A DNA stretch of 14,489 bases from CBFCZU01 sp965602635 (GTDB taxonomy: Bacteria; Planctomycetota; Phycisphaerae; SM23-33). The stretch's first letter is position 1; each line of letters opens with the position of its first letter. The notes beneath the pieces were generated by a model that searched no databases, was not told where the DNA came from, and was given only the letters and a program-made list of their open reading frames with translations. The translations under genes were made by a program, and so were the position numbers. The DNA lies in assembly GCA_965602635.1 (NCBI GenBank), contig CBFCZU010000101.1, positions 1 to 14,489 on the forward strand, written 5' to 3'. Below, piece by piece: positions 1 to 7,100 of the stretch.

Positions 1-230
1 TCGGCCGACTTTATGCGCTTGCGGAGCCCGGCCAGGGCCGGCATGCCCATGTCGGTCAGCTCGTTCATGGCCTTTTCGGATACGGCAGGCTTGTCCGAGC
101 CGATCCGTCCGATCAGCGCAGATATCGTGGCTTGCGTTTTCTTGGTGTCGTCAGTTTCTCCCGAGGCCTGACCTGCCGCGAGCAGGAAGCTCAGGGCGAA
201 GATGCCCAAGATGCTCCGGATTCGTTTCAT
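1..230 (-). CDS. Exported HEAT-repeat-like protein, N-terminal part (runs off the window)
   Basis: Seventy-six residues are visible before the gene leaves the window at its 3' end. The N-terminus reads MKRIRSILGIFALSFLLAAG, a basic start followed by a hydrophobic core, which is a Sec signal peptide with likely cleavage near AAGQASG. After it come about 50 residues of amphipathic helix with the pattern SDKPAVSEKAMNELTDMG followed by MPALAGLRKRI, which resembles the helix pairs of HEAT-like repeats common in exported planctomycete proteins. That resemblance rests on one repeat only, so function is unknown. The ATG start has GGGGAG on the minus strand with 8 nt between GGAG and the ATG. It lies 101 bp downstream of the TPR-PDZ gene in the same direction and could share its transcript. 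Confidence 0.7.
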   Translation of the reverse strand, partial: MKRIRSILGIFALSFLLAAGQASGETDDTKKTQATISALIGRIGSDKPAVSEKAMNELTDMGMPALAGLRKRIKSA

Positions 231-290
231 TTCGCCAACTCCCCGTCATCTTGTCCCGAATGATGGCGTATCAGTTTTTCAGCAATCGCT

Positions 291-317
291 TCCTCTGCGT
301 CCTCAGCGCTCTCTGCG
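291..317. repeat. Three 9-bp tandem repeats after the TPR-PDZ stop codon
   Basis: The plus strand reads TCCTCTGCG, TCCTCAGCG, CTCTCTGCG in direct tandem. On the minus strand, the strand of the flanking genes, this is CGCAGAG-type nonamers starting about 14 nt after the TGA of the TPR-PDZ gene. No coding function is evident. Arrays with this CGCAGAG core occur between genes in other bacterial genomes as far as I recall, but this was not checked. Confidence 0.6.
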
Positions 318-331
318 TTGAGGAATCAGTT

Positions 332-1882
332 TCACCCCGCCTTCCTCGCCGGTCGTGTGGCGGGGCGCGACCTCGCCCACGGCGGCGCGAGCCTCTCCGG
401 CATCGCACCGAGCGTGACGGCGGCCGTCCTGTACTGCCCGTCGCGGCGGTAGCGAATCTTAATCTTGTCGCCGACCTTGTGCTTGTCCACGATCCGAAGC
501 AGCTTGCCCGGGTCCATCACGCGCTGTCCGTCCAGGCTGACGATCACGTCGCCGACGCCCAGGCCGGCGTTGTCGGCCCCGCTGCCGGGAACGACCCGCC
601 TGATCCTCAGCCCGTCGGCCAGGCCCGCCACGCTCACGCCGATGTAGGCGTGCTTGGCCGGCAGCGACCGCGGCGGGGGCTTGAGCTTCCGCACCCACGC
701 CAGCCAGTCGGCCTCGACCTCCGCCAGCGGCTTGCCCAGGACCTTCTCCATCGCCGCCGCGCCGGTCTTCTCCTGCTCGTAGCCGCCCGTGTACGCCTCG
801 TACCACGCCTTCAGCTTCCCCTGCTGGTGGAGGTACATCATCACGTACCGGGCCTGCGGGTAGGCGGCCATGGCGTTGCCCATGAAGTCGCCGTGGCTGT
901 AGCCAAACAGCTTCTTGAAGGGGATCGTCTGCTTCCGCCGGATGAGGTACTGGAGCAGGGCGAGCCGACGGTTCGGCTCGGGCACGAGGCTGCCCTCGAC
1001 GACCCGCGACGATTCATACAGCGTGGCCAGCCCCTCCAGGGCCCATATCGGGTGCCTCTGCCCGAGGCCCTCCATGTCGGCGGCGTGCAGGGCGTGGGTG
1101 AATTCGTGGGCGAGCACCATGCCGATGTTGCGGGCGAGGAGCATTCGCTGGGCGTGGTTGTAGTACCCGGCCGCGTACGTCGTCGGCAGCGTCACCCCTC
1201 CCGGCCAGGTCCTGGGGATGAGGACGGTGACGTACTGCTCGAAGCGGTGGGCGAAGAGGTCCTTCCACAGCCCCTCGGCGTGGGCGGTGAGGTAAAGCTT
1301 CAGCTCGGCGAGCGTCTGGCGATCAACATTGGTGGCGAAGACCAGCTTCCGCTCGTGGTCGATCTGGCAGATGTAGCCGGGGCCGAAGCGCTTCTGAAGG
1401 GTGGCTCGGATCTTCTCGGCGCGGCTGCGCTGGATCTCCTCGCGGCGGGCGAGGATGGCCTTGTACTCGGGCGTGTTGCGGATCGAGTCCAGGTCGCTGT
1501 CGCGGGTCATGTGCAGCAGGGCGCCGTAGCCGTTCTCGATGGCCTTGTTGAGCGACTCCAGTGCCTGCCGCTTTCGCCCCAGGCGGGCGTGGACGCAGGC
1601 GAGGTTGTACCAGGCCAGGTTGTCGCCGTCGTCGAGGGCGAGGATCCTGCGGAGGATCGGCTCGCACTGGTCGTACTTGCCGGCCTTGGCGAGTTCGATG
1701 GTCCGGCGGTGGAGCTTGACGATCCTGGCCCGCTGAGCGCGGGCGAGCTTATCGCCTTGAGTGGCCGGCTCGGCGGGGCGGCTTGCGGGCCTGCTCTGCG
1801 CCGTCGGGGCCGGACCCGCCGCGCAGCAGATCGCCCCGATCGCCAGCAACGCCAGGACACACGGCAAACCCGTTCTCTTCAC
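332..1882 (-). CDS. Exported TPR / HExxH gluzincin-like peptidase / PDZ protein
   Basis: The 516-residue product starts with a signal peptide (residues 1-21; KR then a hydrophobic core; no canonical lipobox despite two Cys). A Ser/Ala/Arg/Pro-rich linker (about 28-42) leads to TPR-like helices (about 56-120), including AWYNLACVHARLGR. A peptidase-MA-like domain follows (about 170-395), with HEFTH at 259-263 and the glutamate of WALEGLA (E283) as likely third zinc ligand. This is the gluzincin arrangement seen in DUF1570-type proteins. A PDZ domain occupies about 410-492 (YIGVSV, then GLGVGDVIVSLDGQ), and the tail is SRPATRPARKAG. The motifs are intact, so a periplasmic or surface metalloprotease is likely; substrate unknown. 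The GTG start at 1882 is chosen because GGAGG (minus; plus 1890-1894) sits 7 nt upstream. Confidence 0.85.
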   Translation of the reverse strand: MKRTGLPCVLALLAIGAICCAAGPAPTAQSRPASRPAEPATQGDKLARAQRARIVKLHRRTIELAKAGKYDQCEPILRRILALDDGDNLAWYNLACVHARLGRKRQALESLNKAIENGYGALLHMTRDSDLDSIRNTPEYKAILARREEIQRSRAEKIRATLQKRFGPGYICQIDHERKLVFATNVDRQTLAELKLYLTAHAEGLWKDLFAHRFEQYVTVLIPRTWPGGVTLPTTYAAGYYNHAQRMLLARNIGMVLAHEFTHALHAADMEGLGQRHPIWALEGLATLYESSRVVEGSLVPEPNRRLALLQYLIRRKQTIPFKKLFGYSHGDFMGNAMAAYPQARYVMMYLHQQGKLKAWYEAYTGGYEQEKTGAAAMEKVLGKPLAEVEADWLAWVRKLKPPPRSLPAKHAYIGVSVAGLADGLRIRRVVPGSGADNAGLGVGDVIVSLDGQRVMDPGKLLRIVDKHKVGDKIKIRYRRDGQYRTAAVTLGAMPERLAPPWARSRPATRPARKAG

Positions 1883-1895
1883 ACTCAGGCCTCCG

Positions 1896-1926
1896 GGGCG
1901 GCGTTCTGCCGCCCGTGTCCAGTATA
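1896..1926 (-). promoter_or_regulatory. -10 element and 5'-end hairpin upstream of the TPR-PDZ gene
   Basis: On the minus strand a TATACT hexamer (plus 1921-1926) would start transcription near 1914. The sequence from that point forms a perfect 7-bp hairpin, GGGCGGC, loop AGAAC, GCCGCCC (1914 to 1896), followed at once by the GGAGG ribosome site (1894-1890). No good -35 is seen. The stem would lie at the very 5' end of the mRNA. The remaining 1927-2050 up to the transketolase stop is GC-rich, with short inverted repeats (for example 2005-2017) but no T-run terminator. Confidence 0.45.
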
Positions 1927-2050
1927 GTTGGTCGCCTGGCGGCGGGGAAAGTTCACTGAGTCGCGCGGGTGGACCCGGCGGGATGGCGCCCCGCCCCCGC
2001 CGCGGCGGCCTGGCCGCTCGGTGCCCCCGAAGCTGCGCTGCCGCGAAGAC

Positions 2051-3994
2051 CTACTCGCTCTGGTCGAACATCTTCTGGGTGGCGGCGACGATGTCGCTGA
2101 CCCCCAGCTCCAGCAGGGCGAGCGTCTCTTCCGGCGTGCGCGCGGACTTGGGAATGGCCCGCAGGACCCTGCCCTCGACGCGGACGCCGAAGTCGCTGCC
2201 GGCGGCTGCGGCGGCGATCTCGTCGTACACGCCACCGACGTAGTTGTCCTCGACCACCAGGATCTGCCCGCGGCAGTCGTCGCCGATCTGGAGGATCTCG
2301 TTGGTCGATGCCTCCGAGAGCGGCAGCGAGTAAACGTCGATAAGCCCGGCCGAGAGGCCCGCCTGCTCCTCCAGCACCGCCAGCGCCTCGCGGACCACGT
2401 GGACCATGTACCCGCTGGCGACGATGGCGACGTCCTCGCCGTCCTCCAGGTGCTTGTAGCCGCCGACCTCGAAGGTCTGCGACTCGTCGTAGACGATCGG
2501 CACGTCCGGGCGGTGGGTGCGGATATAGCACATGCCGTTGATGTTGGCGGCCAGCTCGGTGAGCTTGAACGCGCTGACGGCGTCGGATGGCAGGAGGATT
2601 CGGCAGGCGGGGTCGCCGTCGGACCGGTGGCTGTGGGCCAGCCCGCGGAAAAAGCCCAGGTCGCTCAGGGCCATCTGGCTTGGCCCGTCGGCCGCCAGCG
2701 ATACGCCGCAATGCGAGCCGGACAGCTTGATGTTGGCGCTGCTGATCGCCGCCATCTCGATCTGGTCGTAGGCGCGGGTGAGGAACTTGCCGAAGCTCGA
2801 GACGAACGGAACCTTCCCCGCCGCGGCCAAGCCCACCGCGGCCGAGACCATGTTCTGCTCGGCGATGCGGGCCTCGAAGTAGCGGTCCGGATGGTTCGTG
2901 GCGAACCACAGGGCGAAGGTGGAGTTCTTCACGTCGCCGTCCAGTGCGACGATCCGGTCGTCGGCGCCCATGACGTTCAGTGCCGCCCCGTACGCCCGGC
3001 GGGTGGAGAGCATCTTCGCCTCGACGGCGTCGGCGATTCCGACGGCGGCGGCCGCCTCGGCCAGCCCCCCGGCGGCGAAGCCCGCGCGCGCCGGGCGGGT
3101 CGCAGCCGGCGGGGACTGGAGTTGAGCCACGCGGACGTCGGCCCCCTCCTCGCCCTCCGGGCCCAGCTCAGCCAGGGCCGCCTCGACCTGCTCGGCCTTG
3201 AGCGGCTTGCCGTGGTAGGTGTGCTGCTTGAGCTCCGTGACGCCCCAGCCCTTGACCGTCCGGGCGACCACGGCCAGCGGCTTCTCGCCGGGCGCCGCCT
3301 CGAGCGCCTCGAAGATCGCCTCCCAGTCGTGCCCGTCGATGATGCGAACCTCGAAGCCGCAGGCGCCCAGCTTGCCCGCCAGCATCTCGGGCGACTGCTG
3401 CGGCGAGACGTAGTCGCTCTGGGCCTGACCGTTGCAGTTGAAGATCGCCCTGACGGCGGTGAGCTTGTGATCGACGATGAAATCGACCGCCTCCCAGATC
3501 TGCCCCTCGCGTGACTCGCCGTCGCCGCAGATGCAGTAGATCTTCTTGTCTATCCCGTCGAGGCGTGCGGCCGCTGCCAGGCCGGCGGCGGTCGAGAGCC
3601 CCTGGCCCAGCGAGCCGGTGGCCGAGTCGAAGAAGGGAAAGCCGATGGCCGGGTTGGGGTGCCCGTCGAGCACCGAATCCGCCGCCCGCAGCGTCAGGGC
3701 GTCGTCGAAGCGAAGCTCGGAGGGCGCCATCTGCGTGCCGACCACGCCGCCGAGGTCGCAGTAGGCGGCGTACACAACGGGCACGGCGTGGCCTTCCGAG
3801 AGCACCAGCCTGTCGGCGCCCGCGTTCCAGGGGTTCGCCGGCTCGTAGCGCATCAGGCGGTACATCAGCGCCGTCACGATGTGCACCAGCGACAGGGCGC
3901 TGGAGGGGTGCCCGCTGCCGGCGGCGGTGCACATGCGGACGATCTGCTTGCAGAGCTGGTTTACCTTCGCGTCGAGGTCCTTGTAATCGGCCAC
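2051..3994 (-). CDS. tkt: Transketolase (thiamine diphosphate enzyme)
   Basis: Transketolase moves two-carbon ketol units between sugar phosphates in the cytosolic non-oxidative pentose phosphate pathway. The 647-residue protein has the full single-chain layout: ThDP-binding domain with SGHP (H29), EGHA (H69), DGHP (H112), GDG at 157-159 and NCN at 186-188; pyrimidine domain from about 330 with ARIAEQN (catalytic-type Glu379) and AADGPSQM; and a C-terminal transketolase domain from about 515. A proline/alanine-rich linker (about 290-320) joins the halves. The open frame extends upstream to 4147, but those 51 residues are unlike the family. The GTG at 3994 is preferred because GGAG lies 8 nt upstream and because MADYKDLDAKVNQL fits the usual N-terminus. 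The gene is divergent from surE. Confidence 0.93.
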   Translation of the reverse strand: MADYKDLDAKVNQLCKQIVRMCTAAGSGHPSSALSLVHIVTALMYRLMRYEPANPWNAGADRLVLSEGHAVPVVYAAYCDLGGVVGTQMAPSELRFDDALTLRAADSVLDGHPNPAIGFPFFDSATGSLGQGLSTAAGLAAAARLDGIDKKIYCICGDGESREGQIWEAVDFIVDHKLTAVRAIFNCNGQAQSDYVSPQQSPEMLAGKLGACGFEVRIIDGHDWEAIFEALEAAPGEKPLAVVARTVKGWGVTELKQHTYHGKPLKAEQVEAALAELGPEGEEGADVRVAQLQSPPAATRPARAGFAAGGLAEAAAAVGIADAVEAKMLSTRRAYGAALNVMGADDRIVALDGDVKNSTFALWFATNHPDRYFEARIAEQNMVSAAVGLAAAGKVPFVSSFGKFLTRAYDQIEMAAISSANIKLSGSHCGVSLAADGPSQMALSDLGFFRGLAHSHRSDGDPACRILLPSDAVSAFKLTELAANINGMCYIRTHRPDVPIVYDESQTFEVGGYKHLEDGEDVAIVASGYMVHVVREALAVLEEQAGLSAGLIDVYSLPLSEASTNEILQIGDDCRGQILVVEDNYVGGVYDEIAAAAAGSDFGVRVEGRVLRAIPKSARTPEETLALLELGVSDIVAATQKMFDQSE

Positions 3995-4311
3995 TTCAAG
4001 CTCTCCATAGTTATCCGCGCGCCCGCCTGCGGCGCGGCGCGAGACGGAATCTTCCGCAAACCCTGCAGGCACCCACGCCGCAAGCTGCCGTGGCGTGAAG
4101 CCCCTTTCCGCTCTGCCGGCGCTGTTGGCAGGCCGGCGAAATCCCACGGCCCCGGCCGCGGGCTCCGAGCAAGGCGCGATAGGCTACCCGACCGCCGCCG
4201 CCCCAGCAAGACGATTCTCGACGCCGCCGGCCGGACGGCGGTCGTAATCCTCGCCCGCGGGCTGTGACCTGCGGGCTGTCGCGGGCGGGGCCGCTCTGCT
4301 AGACTCTGTCC
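3995..4311. other. Divergent intergenic region between transketolase and surE
   Basis: About 317 bp with no convincing gene. It holds the Shine-Dalgarno site of transketolase at its left edge, a GC-rich inverted repeat (CCGCC 4224-4228 with GGCGG 4237-4241), a direct repeat GCGGGCTGT (4257-4265 and 4271-4279) and the palindrome CCCGCGGG (4254-4261). The repeats lie 35-60 bp upstream of surE and could be operator sites, but nothing ties them to a known regulator. The leftward frame through this region continues from transketolase without family similarity. Confidence 0.4.
4300..4305 (+). promoter_or_regulatory. -10-like hexamer next to the surE start
   Basis: TAGACT matches TATAAT at four of six positions and ends 6 nt before the surE ATG, so transcription would begin at or next to the start codon. 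No Shine-Dalgarno sequence precedes the ATG and no clear -35 is seen. The call rests mainly on the same arrangement recurring at folC and the M48 gene. Confidence 0.33.
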
Positions 4312-5079
4312 ATGCTCATCCTGCTCACCAACGACGACGGCATCTTCGCGCCCGGGCTGGAGGCGCTTCGCGATGCCGTCGCCGACATGGGCGAGCTCGT
4401 GGTGTACGCGCCCGACTCGGCGCGGTCGGCCACGGGACGGGGCATCACCCTTAGCGAGCCCGTTGCCGTCGAGCGCGTCCACGTGGGCGGGCGGTTCTGG
4501 GGCCAGGCCGTGGCGGGCAGCCCCGCCGACTGCGTCAAGATCGCCGTGCAGGAGCTGACCGACCCGCCGCCGGAGCTGCTGCTTGCGGGCATCAACCCCG
4601 GCGCCAACGTGGGCATCAACGTCTTCTATTCCGGCACGGTCGCAGCCGCGGCCGAGGGCGCCTCATTCGGCATCCCCTCCGTCGCCTTCAGCCTCGACCG
4701 GCAGGGCAAGCTGGACTTCGCCCGGGCGGCGCGGCTCTGCCGGTGGGTGCTCGACGGCCTGCTGGCGGGGGGGCTGGGCCCGGGAGAGCTGGTGACCGTC
4801 AACCTGCCCGAGCTCTCGGCCGGGCGGCCGAAGGGGGTGAAGGTCGTGCCGCAGTCCACCGCCGCCATCAGCGAGGAGTACACCCGCTCGGAGGCCACCG
4901 ACGGGCGCGTGCTGTTCCAACTGACCGACTACTACGAGCATGGCCCGCAGAAGGGCGAGACCGACGTGACCGCCCTGGAGGAAGGCTACATCGCCGTCAC
5001 CCCGCTGCACTCGGACCTGACCGACCACGCGTCCCTGCCCCGCCTGCGCGAGCGCCACTGGCCGAAGATGCCGCAGTGA
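4312..5079 (+). CDS. surE: 5'/3'-nucleotidase SurE
   Basis: SurE is a cytosolic metal-dependent phosphatase that removes phosphate from nucleoside monophosphates. The 255-residue length is normal for the family. The N-terminal MLILLTNDDG carries the metal ligands D8 and D9. S39 lies in the DSARSATGRG loop. GINPGANVG (93-101) supplies N95, and YSGTVAAAAEG (106-116) is the typical following motif. The C-terminal segment DVTALEEGYIAVTPLHSDLT is also characteristic. All expected active-site residues are present. The ATG at 4312 is the only start that keeps the conserved first strand. The TGA stop is followed directly by a heptad repeat array. The downstream gene is convergent. Confidence 0.95.
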   Translation: MLILLTNDDGIFAPGLEALRDAVADMGELVVYAPDSARSATGRGITLSEPVAVERVHVGGRFWGQAVAGSPADCVKIAVQELTDPPPELLLAGINPGANVGINVFYSGTVAAAAEGASFGIPSVAFSLDRQGKLDFARAARLCRWVLDGLLAGGLGPGELVTVNLPELSAGRPKGVKVVPQSTAAISEEYTRSEATDGRVLFQLTDYYEHGPQKGETDVTALEEGYIAVTPLHSDLTDHASLPRLRERHWPKMPQ

Positions 5080-5135
5080 GCGGCGAGTGCGGAGTGTCGA
5101 GTGCGGTGTGCGGAGTGCGGCGTGCCGGGTGAGCG
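5080..5135. repeat. Heptanucleotide array, GTGCGGA type, eight degenerate units
   Basis: Directly after the surE TGA the sequence runs in 7-bp steps: GCGGCGA, GTGCGGA, GTGTCGA, GTGCGGT, GTGCGGA, GTGCGGC, GTGCCGG, GTGAGCG. Two units match the consensus exactly, and divergence grows towards both ends. The unit is the same as in the arrays at 8484-8532 and, inverted, 9037-9064. There are no unique spacers, so it is not a CRISPR array. Confidence 0.75.
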
Positions 5136-5155
5136 GATGTGCTCGACCCGCTCAT

Positions 5156-5176
5156 CATTCGTCATTCGACATTCGT
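5156..5176. repeat. Heptanucleotide array, CATTCGT type, three units
   Basis: CATTCGT, CATTCGA, CATTCGT in tandem, with degenerate 7-bp flanks. This is a different heptad from the neighbouring GTGCGGA array, 20 bp away. On the minus strand it reads ACGAATG and overlaps the last five codons of the D-lyxose isomerase gene; the unit GAATGAC contains that gene's TGA stop. Confidence 0.65.
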
Positions 5177-5860
5177 GATTTTCCCCGGCGGGTATTCGTT
5201 GCACAGGCAGTGGCGGGCGGGCGCATCCTCCTCGATGCCCGGGAAGCGGGGCAGCTCTTCGAGGAAGCGGTTGTCGCGCTGGTCGTCGTTGACGCGGCTG
5301 ACCTCGCCGACGAGGACAGGCCCGCCGCCGGAGGCGCCCCAGAAGGCGTGGTAGAGCCCCGGTCCCAGCGTCACCGACTCGCCCGGCGAGAGCATCAGCT
5401 CGCCGCCGGGGGGGAAGGTTCGGGTGATGCCGTCAATCTGGAGGCGCACCTCGGCGGCCTCGTCGAGATGCTCGTCGTCGGTGGACTTGTTGAGCCTTAT
5501 CACCAGCCGGCCCCCGCCGCGGTTGATGATGTCCTCCATCTTGTCGAAGTGGAAGTGGCAGGGCGTGAGCTGATCCTCGCGGACCATCATCACCTTCTCG
5601 CAGTAGTCCTTGCCGCCGGCGGCCCCGCCCGGCGTGCCGTTGCGCAGGGTGAAAAGCGTCAGCCCCGTGCGGGCGAACTCGCCCGATCCGAAGTCGGTGA
5701 CGTCCCAGCCGAGTTGGTTGGCGCGGATTTCCTCGGCCTCCGGGCCGGCGGCCGCCCACTCGGCGGGCGTCCATCCCGCCCACGGCGGCAGGTGGAACCG
5801 CCTCTCGCCCATGAAGGCAATGAACTCATCGATGCAACCGTCAATCTCGCTGCGCTTCAT
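5162..5860 (-). CDS. D-lyxose ketol-isomerase, cupin fold
   Basis: Enzymes of this family interconvert D-lyxose with D-xylulose and often D-mannose with D-fructose, using a divalent metal in a cupin barrel. The 232-residue sequence has the diagnostic core KVMMVREDQLTPCHFH followed by KMEDIINRGGGRLVIRL. The expected four metal ligands are visible as H102, H104, E109 and H171 (GPGLYHAFW). Length is close to the family norm. The ATG at 5860 lies inside the 3' end of the Gfo/Idh gene (20-nt overlap), which implies translational coupling. The last residues (about PPGKITNVE) run into the CATTCGT heptad repeat, which also provides the stop codon, so the native C-terminus may have been altered. The exact preferred sugar cannot be read from sequence. 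Confidence 0.9.
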   Translation of the reverse strand: MKRSEIDGCIDEFIAFMGERRFHLPPWAGWTPAEWAAAGPEAEEIRANQLGWDVTDFGSGEFARTGLTLFTLRNGTPGGAAGGKDYCEKVMMVREDQLTPCHFHFDKMEDIINRGGGRLVIRLNKSTDDEHLDEAAEVRLQIDGITRTFPPGGELMLSPGESVTLGPGLYHAFWGASGGGPVLVGEVSRVNDDQRDNRFLEELPRFPGIEEDAPARHCLCNEYPPGKITNVE

Positions 5861-6929
5861 CCGATTCCACCTCCGCGGGTGTCAATTCCAGGCAGTCGGC
5901 CACGGTAACGTCGTATCCGATCAGGAGGGCGGCGGGCGACTCGGGCTGGACGGTCCGGGCCGAGAGATACGCCGCCTCCACGGCCGCCATCGTCAGCAGG
6001 GCCTCCCAGCCGGAGCACTCGTAAGTGTCACTGTTTTCTATCACTGCGCGGGCAAACGCCTCGATTCCGCGCCCCAGGGATGCTGCCGGGGGCTCCTGCT
6101 GCTCGAAGGATTCTTCAACGGCCCCATCTCGGTCGCGGAGCACGCAGCGCGACGGCGAGGCCACGATCGACCCCGCCTGGCCGAAGATGGTCAGCCGGTC
6201 GCTCACCGGGCTGAAGCGGCGGCTCACCGTGACCGTTGCGGTCGCCTGCCCGGTGTAGCGGAGTATGGCCGTGGCCGTGTCGTCGGTGTCGTAGAGCCCC
6301 TGGTCGTTCTGCCCCCTGCTCCGCTGGCCGATGCCGGTGATGCAGTAAACCGTTTCCGGCAGGCCCAGCATGTGGATGACCAGTTCCAGCATGTGGCAGC
6401 CTAGTTGGCACATTGCCCCGCCGCCGGCGGCAGCGCTGCCGCGCCAGCCCAGGGGCCCGCCCCAGTTGAACAGGTACTGCGCCTCGAGCAGGTATATCTC
6501 TTCGAGTTTGCTCGCCAATTCTCTTGCCCGGCGATAGTTACTACAGAACCGCCGCTGCGTCCCGACGGCGAGCTTGATGCCGGCGGCGCGGGTCTGGCGG
6601 CACATTTCCACGGCCTGGGCGAGGTTGCGGGCCAGCGGGGGGCCAGTCCAGACGTGCACGCCGCGCTCGGCGGCGAGTCGGACGGCCTCGGCTGCGGCCA
6701 CCGGCGGCAGGGCAAGGAACGCCACGTCAGGGCGGGGCTCGACCAGTGCCCGGCGGTTGTCGGTGTAGGCGGGGCATTGAGCCTGGGCGGCGGCCTTGGA
6801 TGCGGTGGACGCGTCCCGGTCCGCAACGGCGGCGACCTCAAGCAGCTTGCTGCGGCCCAGGGCCTCCAGCGTGTGGGCGCCGAATCCCCCGGCGCCGATC
6901 AGGACGGCCCTCAGCGGCTTTTCGCCCAT
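5841..6929 (-). CDS. Gfo/Idh/MocA-family protein lacking the EKP lysine
   Basis: The 362-residue protein has the N-terminal Rossmann fold (GAGGFG at 12-17) and the C-terminal alpha/beta domain of NAD(P)-dependent sugar or cyclitol oxidoreductases. TAILRYTGQATATVTVSRR (219-237) and LGCHMLELVIHMLG (176-189, with H179) are family-like. The catalytic EKP motif normally found after the fifth strand is replaced by TGPP (95-98: HVWTGPPLARN), so the conserved lysine is missing. It may therefore use other chemistry or only bind cofactor and substrate. The ATG at 6929 directly precedes EKPLRAVLIGAG; AGGG sits 8 nt upstream. An open frame continues upstream to 7316 but lacks family similarity and crosses folC. 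The gene is first in a unit with D-lyxose isomerase, pointing to sugar metabolism. Confidence 0.88.
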   Translation of the reverse strand: MGEKPLRAVLIGAGGFGAHTLEALGRSKLLEVAAVADRDASTASKAAAQAQCPAYTDNRRALVEPRPDVAFLALPPVAAAEAVRLAAERGVHVWTGPPLARNLAQAVEMCRQTRAAGIKLAVGTQRRFCSNYRRARELASKLEEIYLLEAQYLFNWGGPLGWRGSAAAGGGAMCQLGCHMLELVIHMLGLPETVYCITGIGQRSRGQNDQGLYDTDDTATAILRYTGQATATVTVSRRFSPVSDRLTIFGQAGSIVASPSRCVLRDRDGAVEESFEQQEPPAASLGRGIEAFARAVIENSDTYECSGWEALLTMAAVEAAYLSARTVQPESPAALLIGYDVTVADCLELTPAEVESDEAQRD

Positions 6930-6952
6930 AGATCCGGCCCTTTCGCCCGCTA

Positions 6953-6980
6953 GCTTTATGCCTGGGCGCCCCGATGTCAA
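6953..6980 (-). promoter_or_regulatory. Candidate promoter for the Gfo/Idh-lyxose isomerase unit
   Basis: The minus strand has a perfect TTGACA (plus 6975-6980) followed after 16 nt by TAAAGC (plus 6953-6958), a weak -10. Transcription would begin near 6946, leaving a leader of about 16 nt that contains the AGGG ribosome site. The weak -10 keeps confidence low. Confidence 0.35.
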
Positions 6981-7060
6981 GCCCTCCCCGCGCCAGAGTC
7001 CATCTCTGGCCGAAAATGCCCTTTTTTTCGCCAATTTGGCCCCCCCGGGCGTCATGGGGC

Positions 7061-7090
7061 TTGACAGGCCCCGCCGGGCGATGGTATAGT
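7061..7090 (+). promoter_or_regulatory. Sigma-70-type promoter of folC
   Basis: TTGACA at 7061-7066 and TATAGT at 7085-7090 are separated by 18 nt, a near-consensus housekeeping promoter. The expected start is about 7096-7098, only a few bases before the ATG at 7101, so the mRNA would be nearly leaderless if that ATG is used. Confidence 0.62.
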
Positions 7091-7100
7091 TTGGCGCATC

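Noticed and set aside
251..1927. Long plus-strand open frame opposite the TPR-PDZ gene
   Set aside because: Its translation is rich in Arg, Val, Leu, Gly and Asp without any recognisable motif, and the minus strand carries clear domains; high GC produces long antisense frames.
1928..3514. Long plus-strand open frame opposite transketolase
   Set aside because: Same reasoning: the minus strand encodes an intact transketolase, and the plus-strand product has no family features.
3995..4147. Upstream extension of the transketolase frame by 51 residues
   Set aside because: The extension is unlike the family, and the GTG at 3994 has a strong ribosome site.
5080..5176. CRISPR array
   Set aside because: Units are 7 bp with no spacers and no cas genes nearby.
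7006..7031. Rho-independent terminator around the T-run at 7022-7028
   Set aside because: Only a 6-bp AT-rich stem can form, and the position is a divergent promoter region rather than a gene end.
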